Below, piece after piece: positions 1 through 10,326 of a stretch of DNA of 64,000 nt. Where the stretch lies: positions 3,744,804-3,808,803 of the forward strand of contig NC_089586.1 of NCBI RefSeq assembly GCF_019320115.1. Reading direction: 5' to 3'. The position numbers were made by a program, and so were the translations under genes. Within the stretch, counting starts at the first letter, position 1, and the number at the start of each line of letters is the position of its first letter. The DNA comes from Miscanthus floridulus (lineage: Eukaryota > Streptophyta > Magnoliopsida > Poales > Poaceae). A model generated the notes under the pieces. It saw only the letters and a program-made list of their open reading frames with translations, was not told the origin of the DNA and did no database searches.

Positions 1-1329
1 GAAGTTTAGGACTTATAATATGTACCTGTATCATTCATATACGTTTGCATCACACTAGTATATAGCATGTTTCTGAACTTGCATTTGCGGTCTGAGAACC
101 TTTCTTTGAAAGGACGAGATCAGAGCCTGACTGCTAGGCCATATTTTCGATGTTGTTATCTTAGTCAGTTAATGACCATCAGTCACCATTTTTTAGTAAC
201 ATCCAAGTAATCTATTTCTTGCCTTTGTACTAGCTTATTGCAACATGATTGAGCGTTTTTACTCAAGGCTTGAACACACTAGCATATGATTTATGTTTTG
301 CAAGTGCTGAGTCAGCAAAAACCTGCAGTCTCATCTAAAACTTGTCCAAAGAGAGAGCAGACCCAGTGCCGGAGGCTCCCACATGAGTGGGGTCTGGGGA
401 AGGGAAAAACCGAGGCAAGCCTCCCCCCGCAAAATCTGCGGAGAGGCTGCTTCGAACCCGTGACCTGGTGACTTAGTGAGACAGCTCTCACCACTGCACC
501 AGGCCTGCCCTTCCATCTGAAACTTGTCCACTTTACTGAATTGCCAACATCAGTAGCTGCCACCTAAACCTTGATTCAGCTCTTTCATAACATGGCCAAA
601 GGATACAGCACGCTAAGCTAACTTTTCAGAATCAGACCCCACTGCACCATAATTGGGACCTAGGACGGTTTGTATTGATCTCTGTGTAGGGTGGGGGGTT
701 TATATCATGGTTGGTTCCCAAATTTGGCATGTTGTGATAGATGGCACTCATGGTTGGTTCTGAAATTTGGTACATTGTCAAGTAGATTCCAACCGCCATT
801 TTTTTTCTTCCTTTTCTTGTATTGTTGGGAAATCAGTAAGTAGCCAACAGTGTCATCCTCATAGACAATATGCTTGGGTTCCAGATTCCATGAATAACTT
901 AACTGATTGATTGATTTTTGCTTGTGCTGCTCAAAACTTGTGGTTCCTAATGCTACACATGCAGGCAAAACCTCGAGAGGCACCGAGCCAGAATGTTGTT
1001 TTTTCTGTAAATGATCTAATCATCATTGATTTTGGTAATTGATGATATCCTCTATATGGAAAATTATTGACCCTACTATGCTTTAGTTTTAATTACTATG
1101 AACTATAAGATTAACTGAATTTAACACTGCACTCTTATCTCATAAGTCATATACTCCTGTCAGGAATGGTTGTTTCCAAATAAACAACTAAGACGGACAA
1201 CAGTTGCAGTAGCATATATGGCATTTATCGTATCGAATAAATATGCATTTTCAACAAACTTGAGGATTTTGACTATCGCTGAACATACCTAGTACCATAA
1301 CATGCATCCTTCCCTTGACGTGTTTCCAG
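1..1329 (+). other. Probable SPL intron / upstream sequence
   Basis: I find no SBP zinc-finger exon (Cys/His pattern) in any frame here. The stretch ends in a pyrimidine-rich tract and the acceptor TTTCCAG at 1323-1329, just before a coding exon, so I read it as intron. It holds an Au-type SINE (349-513). Nothing else is recognisable between 560 and 1300. That it is intron of the same gene is an inference, because the exons encoding the DNA-binding domain lie outside the window. Confidence 0.5.
349..513 (-). mobile_element. Au-type tRNA-derived SINE
   Basis: Read on the minus strand, the element starts with a tRNA-like pol III promoter. An A box (TGGTGCAGTGG, around 500) is followed by a perfect B box (GGTTCGAAGCC, around 450). 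After it come the tRNA-unrelated body and a 3' part containing CCCCACTCATGTGGGAGCC, a layout I recognise from the grass Au SINE family. It is flanked by a 17-bp target-site duplication, CATCTAAAACTTGTCCA at 332-348 and CATCTGAAACTTGTCCA at 514-530, with one mismatch. The long TSD fits LINE-type target-primed insertion. Family name is from memory; the A/B boxes and TSD are directly visible. Confidence 0.85.
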
Positions 1330-1706
1330 GCGTTGAAGCTTCTGCGGTCGTCTCCGACCCAGACGGAACCCCAGATCTTCAGCGTGCTCTCTCTCTTCTG
1401 TCAAACAGTCCAGCCGGTGCTGGTACCAACCAGCAGCGGACTGCTCAGCTGCACCACCACCACGCTGGCCTGAGCACCCTCGCCGCCAGCTCCAGCTCCT
1501 TGATGCAAGCCTCATCACCAGGGCTGTGGCAAGACGGCGGTAGCGTGGCCCTGGGCCACCACGCCCACGCCCACGCGCGGTTTCAGGCTCTCGATGCCAC
1601 GGGCAGTGGCGCCGCCATTGCAACAACGGCTCAGGAGCTGCTCCAGCTCCCGAGGCCGCCGTCCTCGTACGACAGCCCCTCGTCCCACTACGACCTGATG
1701 CGCTGA
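1330..1706 (+). CDS. SBP-box (SPL) transcription factor, C-terminal exon
   Basis: This is the last exon of a SQUAMOSA promoter-binding-like transcription factor gene. The exon begins after the acceptor TTTCCAG (1323-1329) in phase 1 and runs open to TGA at 1704-1706, about 125 residues. It encodes SDPDGTPDLQRALSLLSNSP; ALSLLS is the peptide hallmark encoded by the miR156 target of SPL genes. The rest is low-complexity (His, Ser, Ala, Pro), as usual for SPL C-termini, and ends SSHYDLMR. The SBP domain that binds GTAC-core DNA lies upstream, outside the window. SPL factors act in the nucleus on phase change, tillering and inflorescence form. Which SPL paralogue this is cannot be decided from this exon. 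A polyadenylation signal follows at 1827. An ATG at 1302 lies in frame but upstream of the acceptor, so it is not taken as the start. Confidence 0.82.
1384..1403 (+). promoter_or_regulatory. miR156/157 target site
   Basis: The 20-mer GTGCTCTCTCTCTTCTGTCA is the standard SPL target of miR156. It is complementary to UGACAGAAGAGAGUGAGCAC with a single mismatch, at miRNA position 14. It lies in the coding frame and encodes ALSLLS. The transcript is therefore expected to be cleaved or repressed by miR156 in the juvenile phase. Confidence 0.93.
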
Positions 1707-1860
1707 TGCTTCTCCCTTCAGGCATCAGGTAGAGCGCGCGGTTTGCGCGGGATCGGACTCGGCTTCTGGCGTCTCTGGAACTCGGGATTTTGAACTGCTG
1801 TATGTTTGATCTGAATGAACGAACAAAATAAAGGCCTGCACAAACCTAGCCTTGTTGCCA
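1707..1860 (+). other. SPL 3' UTR with poly(A) signal
   Basis: Sequence after the TGA stop with a canonical AATAAA at 1827-1832, about 120 bases downstream, a usual distance for a plant 3' UTR. The cleavage site itself cannot be seen. Confidence 0.6.
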
Positions 1861-2412
1861 TGGAAACTCGTGGGATCGCCAGGAGCTGCGTGTGCTTGAA
1901 TAATCCACAGTTTTGTGACGCTAGCTTTCTATTTATTTGTGTAATGTAACTGTATTGCTTGAATAATCCCAGATGTCTCTCACCACTCCTGCCTCTGATG
2001 AATGATGATCCTAACCGCTGTTGTTTCCGCAACGAGGGCGTTAACTGCTGGCTGGAGAGCAAATGGACGACGACGCGGCGGCGGCGGACCTTGGCGACCA
2101 CGGCAGCCCGTGCCCCGCCTCGCTTGTCGCCCGCGGGCCGCACCTCCCTCCCATCTCCGGCTGCGGTCGTACCTAGAGCTTTCCTTCCCCAACTGCTGAG
2201 CTGCGATGCATCCGGCCTAGCTATCAGCCTATCAGCGTGCAGGAACCCCGACGCCGACCTCTCGCCGGCCGGCGGCCGCCCATCCAGACTCCTATTCCTC
2301 CGCAGCGGCCGCCAACGGAAGGACCCCTCCTCGCTCTAATTTTGGATCATTCATGATTCCTGTGCGGCTCAGATCGACAACTGTCGCAGGAAGTTTTGCA
2401 AACTGCAACCTA
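1861..2412. other. Intergenic, GC-rich patch
   Basis: A GC-rich block (about 2040-2330) contains a short ORF starting ATG at 2063 and ending TAG at 2174-2176 (37 residues, beginning MDDDAAAADLGDHGSP). It reads like the N-terminus of a grass gene but has no recognisable domain, and no continuing exon follows. It may be a relic first exon or chance. No function is assigned. Confidence 0.3.
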
Positions 2413-2636
2413 GGCCATGTTTAGATCCGATGAATAGTAGCACTTTCGTCTTATTTGGTAAATATTATCCAATCGTGGACCAACTAAGTTCAAAAGATTC
2501 ATCTCGTGATTTCCAACTAAACTGTGCAATTAGTTATTTTTTTTACCTACATTTAATGCTCCATGCAAGCGGCTAAAAATTGATGTGATGGAGAGAGTGA
2601 AAAAACTTGAAATTTGGGGGTAATCTAAACAAGGCC
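2413..2636. mobile_element. MITE, GGCC(A/T)TGTTTAG terminal repeats
   Basis: A 224-bp element with imperfect inverted ends GGCCATGTTTAGAT and ATCTAAACAAGGCC, flanked by a 3-bp duplication CTA (2410-2412 and 2637-2639). The internal pieces GTAGCACTTTCGT, AAAAGATTCATCTCGTGATTT and ATTTAATGCTCCATGCA are familiar from a very abundant Andropogoneae MITE. The 3-bp duplication suggests a PIF/Harbinger-type origin. It encodes nothing. It sits exactly at the truncated edge of the neighbouring Copia LTR. Confidence 0.8.
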
Positions 2637-2639
2637 CTA

Positions 2640-4177
2640 CCAGTTCTAAATTTCTCCAATAATTAAGCTTTACATTTAGCCCATTTCACCCATAGTGCAT
2701 AAGTGCGTTCTCTATTGATCTACCGTATAAAAGTTTTACATCCTAGATTCAAATCTTACTCTAGCATGACAATTCTAATAATATAAAGATATGAATTGAA
2801 TTGTTCAAAAGTAAATGTTTAAAGTAAAAAAGAAAGAGGAATACGACGATGTTTTTTAAGGTATCAGAGAGTTGTCACTCTCTACTAGTCCTCGTTGGAG
2901 CACCCACGTAAAGGTGTAGCTTCCCCTTGATCCGCGTAAGGATTAAGTCCTCTCTAGGGGCTGATTCTTCGACACTCTGTTGCGGTGAATCGTCCACAAC
3001 CGCTCACACCATGACTTGGATCATCCACAAGCTTCGTCGGATGATCACCAAGCTTCCAATTACCACCGAGCCGTCTAGGTGTTGGCGATCACCAAGAGTA
3101 ACAAGCATAAACTCTCACTTGACTAAAACAAGGCTAATGAGAAAAGTGGATGCACACTTACTACTCCCTATGCACTAATGAGGTCCTTAATCTTGAATTA
3201 TCAAATCTCAATCACCCCACTAGGCTTTTGCTCTCTCTTACTCCAAAGTGTTTCCTCAGCTGAACAAATGAGCAAGAGAGCTAGGTTGAACGAGTGGGAG
3301 AAGTATTTATACTCTCCACTTCAAAACATACCCATTGGGTCCAACTCAGCACATTTCGTACTGACCGAACGCGTCTGTCAGAGTGACCGTACGCGTCCGA
3401 TCAGTGGCCAACGGCTACAGTGCGTAGAGAGACATTGGAGTGACTGGACCCACTGCAGAGTCCGGTCCACCATGACCTGACGCATCAGGTCATCAATTTT
3501 CCTCTCTAAAAGCTTTCTGTTGTTGACCAGACTCACACACGCGCGCGTCTGGTCATTTTCCTTCTCAGCGTCCGGTCAAGCCAGAGCGATGCACCTCACT
3601 GCAACAGTGACACCGTCGTGTCCGGTCCTCGCTAGGAGCCAGTGTCTGGTCGGAGTGAAGCCTCGGCTGTGCGCCCTGTGAACTGACTGGACTCGGCAAG
3701 CCAGAGTTCGGTCCCTGCACTTTCCAGTGTCCGGTCATTAATATGACACAATTCACTTCCAAAACAAGAACCTTTGTGTATGAGTTTGACTCCAATCAAT
3801 CTTTGGGCTGTCCCTGAGCTACTTGGTGCTAAGTTTGACAAGTGTACACCATATCTAAACCATTAGACTCACCTAGGTCAACCTACTAGTTCATACTCCC
3901 TTAATAGTACGGCCAAAGGAAAACCAAAGTCCTAAACTACTCTAAGTGTCTCTCCAACGCCAATCGACACTTAGAACTAGTCCGTCCTTAACCCTGTCGT
4001 ACATCTTTTGAAAACCAAAATGATGTACATCGATAGGGGCATGAGAACCATTGGTTGCCCAATCAATCACCATTATCATGACCTAACTCAAATTGTCTCT
4101 ACAAAACACACGTTAGTCACAGTAATCTTGTATCATCATTAATTACTGAAACCCAACTAGGGGTCTAGATGCTTTCA
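2640..4177 (-). repeat. Truncated LTR related to Copia C
   Basis: From 2640 to about 3310 and from about 3760 to 4177 this aligns by eye with the Copia C LTRs (compare 5000-5660 and 6130-6511). Shared pieces include the CTCGTTGGAGCACCC block, the CTGATTCTTCGACACTC block and the end CTAGATGCTTTCA. The first roughly 45 bases of the LTR (TGAAAGGATCAAG...) are missing. No internal region or second LTR is adjacent, so it is a truncated solo LTR. Its centre (about 3350-3720) carries ACGCGTCCGGTC-type repeats like the Copia A LTR, not the GGCGGTG/CACCGCC repeats of Copia C. A TATA-like TATTTATAC is at 3304. Confidence 0.75.
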
Positions 4178-4178
4178 G

Positions 4179-4341
4179 TCACGTTTTAGTATATCAAGTT
4201 TGACCAATTATAAATAAAAAATATAGATATTTATAATATGAAATTAATATCATTTGATTAATTACGAAATGTATTTTCATAATAACTTGATTTGGAGCCA
4301 TAAATGTAAATATTATTTACTAGAAATTTGGTCAAACGTGA
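4179..4341. mobile_element. Possible MITE with TCACGTTT ends
   Basis: An AT-rich 163-bp stretch bounded by TCACGTTT and AAACGTGA, with inner inverted pieces (AGTTTGACCAATT / AAATTTGGTCAAAC). The structure suggests a small inverted-repeat element or its remnant. No clean target-site duplication is visible, partly because it abuts the LTR end at 4177. Confidence 0.45.
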
Positions 4342-4953
4342 ATCACTTTAACTGGTATGCAACCCATAGTTGCATCCTTTTGGGACAGAGGTAGGTAGTA
4401 CCATACATGCCAAATATGCCATGCTAGATCCCCCGTAGCCATGGGTCCCACGTGAGGGTTGTGCTCATACATCGTTCTTTGTGCTCTCCTTCACTCTACT
4501 CTAGCTCATAAAATGTCGATGACATGGACACCTCCATGAGTTGTCATAGGGACTTACAAAGACAAAGCATGCACGACTATCTTGTAATCTTGTTGATTCG
4601 TCGCAAGGGGTGGTTAGGGTAGAGCCGCAGAGCATGTGTGGCGGCAAGACAAAGCTTGTGGCATAGGAGCCATACACAGGTGAAAGATGCTTGGCTACAA
4701 GGTTTACTTAGCCATATCCATGCCTTATTTTTGATAGTTGTCTACTTTCCTCTTCCTCTTATGGAGCGTCATGTTAGTGTTTTGTCACCACCAAGTTGCA
4801 ATACGATTACGGAGCTATGTGCGTGATTCCAAACTAGATGACAACATAAGATACAACGATTTTATATGGATTTAGGCCCATAGGAGGAGGTAATGCCCTT
4901 TCCTGTTTCAGTGATTGTATTACCTGTGCTCAGATGACATGGGGTATGATAGG
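4342..4953. other. Intergenic, nothing recognised
   Basis: No coding pattern, RNA gene or repeat that I can identify. It is host DNA up to the Copia C insertion site and resumes at 58213. Confidence 0.5.
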
Positions 4954-4958
4954 GGTAC

Positions 4959-6511
4959 TGAAAGGATCAAGATGCCCAAGAGGGGGGAGGGGTGAATTGG
5001 GCTAATTCTAAATTTCTTGCAATAATTAAGCCCTACATTTAGCCTATTTCACCCCCTTGTGCCTAGAAGTGTTTCTATTGTTCTACCGCATAAAAGTTTT
5101 GCACCCTAAGTTCCAATCCTACTCTAGCATGGTAATTCTAAGAATGTAAAGACATGAATTGAATTGCTCAAATATAAATGCTCAAAGTAAAGAGAGAAAG
5201 AGGAACACGATGATGTTTTTATGAGGAATCGGAGAGTCACCACTCCCCACTAGTCCTCGTTGGAGCACCCATGCAAGGGTGTAGCTTTCGCTTGATCCGC
5301 ACAAGGATCAAGTACTCTCTACGGGCTGATTCTTCGACACTCCATCATGGTGAATCACCCACAATCGCTCACACTATAACTTGGGTCATCCACAAGCTCC
5401 GCCCAATGATCACAAGGCTTTCAATCACCACCGAGTCGTCTAGGTGATCGTGATCACCAAGAGTAACAAGCACGATCTCTCACTTGATCCAACCAAGCCT
5501 AATAAGAAAACTGGATGCACACTTGCTACTCTCTATGCACTAATGAGGTCCTTAATCTTGAATTAGCAAATCTCAATCACTCCACTAGGCTCTTGCTCTC
5601 CCTTGCACACCCTCAGCTAAACAAATGGGCAAGAGAGCCTCAATGCACGAGATGGAGGGGTATAAATAGCCCCAAGCCAAGGAACTAGCCGTTATCCTCC
5701 AACTCAGCATAGTTGGGGTCATCGGACAGCAAGGTGGCGCACCGCCACCACCTGTCCAGTGCCACCCCAACGGCTAGTTTTGAACTAGCCATTACTGGGC
5801 TAGCATCACCACCCTAGGGGCGGTGGCACCGCCACCCCAGGGGCGGTGACCAAGCCTAGATTCCCTCCTCTCTGGAATAAAGCGACGGTGGCACCGCCAC
5901 CCCTAGGGTGATGCCCTATCTGGTGACCCTCCCAGCAAAACACCAAAACACCGAGTCTCTGGAAAATTATGGCGGTGGCACCACCACCCCAAGGCTGGTG
6001 CCCTGTCTGGTGACCGCCTAGAGAAATTTCCAAACCAGTAGCCTTAGGAAAAAGGGCGATGGCACCGCCACCCCTAGGGCGGTGTACACCGCCATGTCCA
6101 GTGCAGTTTCAGATCGTTTTCGAACTTCCGCTAATCTTGGGCTTCATTTGAGCTACCTAGTGCTAGATTAAACAAATGTGCACCACATTCTTCTCACTAG
6201 ACACGCCTAGGTCAAGCTATCCATCCATGCCCCCCTTTATAGTACGGCCAAAGGAAAAAACAATGTCCTACAACTAATCTAAGTGTCTCACAACGCCAAA
6301 TGACACTTAGAACTAGTCCATCCTTAACCTTGTCGTCCATCCTTTGAAAACCAAAATGATTCTATCGTTAGGGGCATGAATACCATAAGTGCCCAATCAA
6401 TCACCATTATCATGACCTAACTTATAATGCCTCTATAAAACACATGTTAGTCATGGTAATCTTGTGTAGTCATTAATCACTAAAACCTAACTAGGGGCCT
6501 AGATGCTTTCA
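4959..6511 (-). repeat. Copia C 3' LTR
   Basis: 1553 bp, bounded by TG...CA, partner of 56651-58212. A TATA-like box lies at 5661-5669 (CTATTTATA on the sense strand). Immediately upstream in sense direction (about 5720-6100) is a cluster of palindromic GGCGGTG-N-CACCGCC units; the unit at 5820-5834 has perfect 7-bp arms. Confidence 0.92.
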
Positions 6512-6540
6512 ATCTCCCCCTTTTTGGTGATTGATGACAA
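6512..6540 (-). promoter_or_regulatory. Copia C polypurine tract
   Basis: Directly next to the 3' LTR; on the sense strand it reads CAAAAAGGGGGAGATT. This primes plus-strand DNA synthesis. Extra copies of the CTCCCCCT core occur at about 6916 and 6943, a multiplication also seen in Copia A. Confidence 0.8.
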
Positions 6541-6959
6541 CATAGCCTCGAGTATGTTTAAAAAAAGAGATTTGAGGTTTTCAACCGCTTGGTTTGCATG
6601 AACTTATGGCAATAAGAGCAAAGGGTTTAGAACAAGTTCATACATACCAAGTCCCCAACATGTACTCAATATATAAGAATTAAGCGCGGGTACAAGAATG
6701 TAGAAGCTCGTTTAACATCGGAGTTAGGTGGAAGCACAATAAACGAGCAACACAACGAAGACATGATATATAAATATAGCGATAAGTCAACATGTCTCAC
6801 AAGTCATCACACATGCAAGCATGCATATAATACAGAGCATAGCGGAAATGTAAACATGCATGCAACAAAATATGGGAGTAGCACACAAAGATATCAAATC
6901 CCTCTCACAAGCTCTCCCCCTATCTCACATACTCTCACCCTCTCCCCCTTTGGTGTCAA

Positions 6960-7372
6960 GCACCAAAACCTAGGGGTCCTAAGGTGGGGTAGGTGCAGTA
7001 GTGCCAGGTGTAGAGGTGCATGGTAAGCTCAAACTGGTCGTAGTCAAAGTCTAAACCTAAACTCTATCTCTCTGGCTGACCGACGGGCGCTGTAGCTACA
7101 ACTGTCACTGTCACTGTCACTGGAGCCTCTAAAGTGGCAGGTGGAGGAGTCTGACTCACTAGGACTACCTACTGTTGTGGGTCAGATGAGGCAACTAAAG
7201 AAGGTATAGTGTCGCTGGTGCCTGTCTGAGGTGGAGCTATAGGTAGCACATGAGCTAAAGTGGACGACACTGCCTGTGAAGACTCTCCTATGACTTGGCT
7301 GTGTGTGGCGGAGACTGTCTGAGAAGTCTGAGCTACTATAGTCATCACGATCACCGACGATGTCTAAGTAGC
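6960..7372 (-). pseudogene. Copia C extra ORF, 3' part
   Basis: Continues the extra ORF of Copia C (35451-37450) across the Gypsy B insertion. The frame reads through a Ser/Thr/Val/Gln-rich stretch (7354-7169) and then, after a stop near 7168, through more low-complexity sequence to about 6960. No recognised domain. It is separated from its 5' part by the 28-kb Gypsy B, so it is a broken fragment. Function unknown. Confidence 0.5.
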
Positions 7373-7418
7373 TGTTTACACCAAATTTTGGAAGGAGGGT
7401 CGCAGGGACTCGAAAGAT
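7373..7418 (+). repeat. Gypsy B 5' LTR, first part
   Basis: Starts TGTTTACACCAAATTTTGG and stops at AAGAT, the left copy of the Copia A target duplication. The LTR resumes at 17505. The same stretch uninterrupted is found at 27269-27320. Confidence 0.9.
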
Positions 7419-9185
7419 TGAAAGGTCCTAATGGCTAGAGGGAGGTGAATAGCCTAATAAAAATTTCTACAACAACACTTAACAAAATGGTTAGACAATT
7501 ATGAGACGAAGCAAGTATTGCGCTAGCCTACTCAAAATGCAAGCCACCTACCACAATTTTAGTTTTGATAGTATCTATTCACACAATAGCTATGACACTA
7601 CCCTATGTTAGTTTGATCTCAAAGACTAACTAAAGAGCCACACCAACTAACCAAGCAAGCTCTCACAACTAGCTACACTAAAGAGCTTGACAACTAGTTT
7701 GCGGTAATGTAAAGAGAGTGATCAAGAAGGTTATACCACCGTGTAGATGAAGAAACCAATCAATCACAAGGATGAATAACAATAAAGACCAATCACCTCG
7801 GAATCAATGATGAACACAATGATTTTTTACCGAGGTTCACTTGCTTGCCGGCAAGCTAGTCCTTGTTGTGGCAATTCACTCACTTGGAGGTTCACGCGCT
7901 AATTGGCTTCACACGCCAAACCCTCAATAGGGTGCCGCACAACCAACACAAGATGAGGATCACACAAGCCATGGGCAATCCACTAGAGTACCTTTTGGCT
8001 CTCCATCGGGGAAAGGTCAAGAACCCTTACAATCACCATGATCGGAGCCGGAGACAATCACCAACCTCTGCTCGATGATCCTCGCTGCTCCAAGCCATCT
8101 AGGTGGCAGCAACCACCAAGAGTAACAAACGAATCCCACAACAAAACACGAACACCAAGTGCCTCTAGATGCAATCACTCAAGCAATGCACTTGGATTCT
8201 CTCCCAATCTCACAAAGATGATGAATCAATGATGGAGATGAGTGAAAGGGCTTTGGCTAAGCTCACAAGGTTGCTATGTCAATGAAAATGACCAAAGGTG
8301 TGAGCTTCAATTGGCCATGGGGCTTAAATAGAAGCTCCCACAAAATAGAGCCATTGTATTACTTCACTGGGCACAACTCGGGGTGATCGGACGCTCCGGT
8401 CATGTTGACCGGATGCTGGACCTCAGCGTTCGGTCGCTCGATGACAGCCATGTGTCACCTCTCTTTGAATGTTGTTCGCTCGATCTCAACGGTCATCTGT
8501 TGATCGGATGCAGCGCATAAACTGACTAGACGCTCAGCCTCCAGTGTCTGGTCATTTCCAGTAAGGTTCCAGAAACGAATTTCTTCGACCAGACGCGTCC
8601 GGTCGTTTGACCAACGCTAGTGTCTTCGCTATTACATCTGACCGGACGCGCTGGTTCCTCTAAGACCAGCGTCCGGTCACCTTGTGATCAGCGAGACTAA
8701 CTCCTTTTCACCTCTAACTTCTTTACCCTTGCTCAAATGTGCCAACCTCCAAGTGTATCACCTTGTGCACATGTGTTAGCATATTTTCACAAACATTTTC
8801 AAGGGTGTTAGCATTCCACTAGATCCTAAATGCATATGCAATGAGTTAGAGCATCTAGTGGCACTTTGATAACCACATTTTGATACGAGTTTCACCCCTC
8901 TTAATAGTACGGCTATCAAACCTAAATGTGATCACACTCTCTAAGTGTCTTGATCACTAAAACAAAATAGCTCCTACAATTTATACCTTTGCCTTGAGCT
9001 TTTTATTTTTCTCTTTCTTCTTTCCAAGTCCAAGCACTTGATCATCACCATGACATCACCATCATCATGTCATGATCTTCATTTTCTTCACCAATTGGAA
9101 CGTGCTACCTATCTCATGATCACTTGATAAACTAGGTTAGCACTTAGGGTTTCATCAATTCACCAAAACCAAACTAGAGCTTTTA
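7419..9185 (-). repeat. Copia A 3' LTR
   Basis: 1767 bp, partner of 15681-17504. A TATA-like TTAAATAG is at 8324-8331. A cluster of ACGCGTCCGGTC-related repeats lies just upstream in sense direction (about 8380-8690). The last bases have drifted from TTTCA to TTTTA. Confidence 0.9.
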
Positions 9186-10326
9186 ATCTCCCTATTTTTG
9201 GTAATTGATGACAACCCTTTCACAAAGATATGAATTAAAATTCAATTGAATCCATGTTGCTTGCCCAAGCATATTTACCATGTGTAAAAGAATATGGACA
9301 AGTTTCATGAACCCCAAATGGTAGCAATTGCTCCCCCTACATATGTGCTAAGAGTTTGGATTGTAGCTTGCACATATGCTTAGATAGGAAATATAGGAGA
9401 CAATGTCTACCAAATAATGCTAAGGTATAAAAGATGGACTTTTGAAGCGTGATACCAATCGGAGTGCACCATTATACCATCCTTAGCACCATGGTTAGCT
9501 TGATACCACTTGGAAACACTTGGAAATAAAATCACTAGATAACCTATGCATGCTAGTTTTTCATTTCATCATTCAAACCTACAACTATCATACATCACAC
9601 AAGCATGGATATTGAAATTTAAAACTTGTGCCATGCAAGCAAACATATGAAATGCACATTCAAATGCACCATACAAGTTCATAAGCTTGCTCCCCCTACT
9701 TGTGTGCTCAAAATTTTAATTGATCCCTCTCCTTTGTCATATTTCTCCCCTTATGTTAAGTTCTCCCCCTTTGTTGCCTTTTCACCAACTTAGTACACTT
9801 CTTTTTCCCATGTACTAATATCTTTGTTATTTCTCCCCCTATCACTTATATCTTTGTTTCTCTCCCCCTTTGTCATCAATTACCACAAAGACTTAAATTA
9901 TAGATAGGTTAGGATTATCAATGTCAATCAATGGGGTGAGGATCATTTTCCCAAATTTAGTCCAATCTAGATCATTTGCCAAAGATATTTAACTCGGTTT
10001 GATCCAAGGACAAGCTTCTTCACGCCTCCAAATAAGGGTTATCTTGTACCATGTTGAGTTAAACACTTATAGCTCATTTTCTAGACCAAACACTAGGTTT
10101 ATAAGCCCACAAACATGTCATATGCTACCATTAGATCAAGTCAAGCATAGAAGCAATAGTGGTACCATACAATCATTAAAATCATTTAATTTTCATGAAT
10201 GAGCCTATTCAATGTGAAAGATGTCTAGATGCACTAAACAAGTCCTTAGCAAGGATGTATGCCATGCCAATCAACTTTTACCTTAGATTGCTCGAAGGAG
10301 AGGCATGTCATATAAGTGGGGGTGCA
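9186..10326 (-). other. Copia A 3' non-coding region with PPT and repeated PPT-like motifs
   Basis: The polypurine tract (sense AAAAATAGGGAGAT) lies next to the LTR at 9186-9200. The core CTCCCCCT recurs at 9331, 9690, 9763, 9833 and 9862, with degenerate copies between. No ORF is convincing here. Multiplied PPT-like motifs upstream of the true PPT have been described for Sireviruses. Confidence 0.7.

Noticed and set aside
440..513. Possible tRNA gene on the minus strand
   Set aside because: A and B boxes are present, but no cloverleaf closes, and the sequence continues into a SINE body with a 17-bp target duplication.
286..563. Short frames on both strands near 0.3-0.56 kb
   Set aside because: They fall in the Au-type SINE, including its tRNA-like promoter, and are not genes.
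1273..1725. Minus-strand 150-codon frame
   Set aside because: Complement of the GC-rich SPL exon; the plus frame has the miR156-site peptide and a splice acceptor.
5720..6100. Regularly repeated palindromes resembling a CRISPR-like array
   Set aside because: Spacing is irregular, units are degenerate and the location is a plant retrotransposon LTR.
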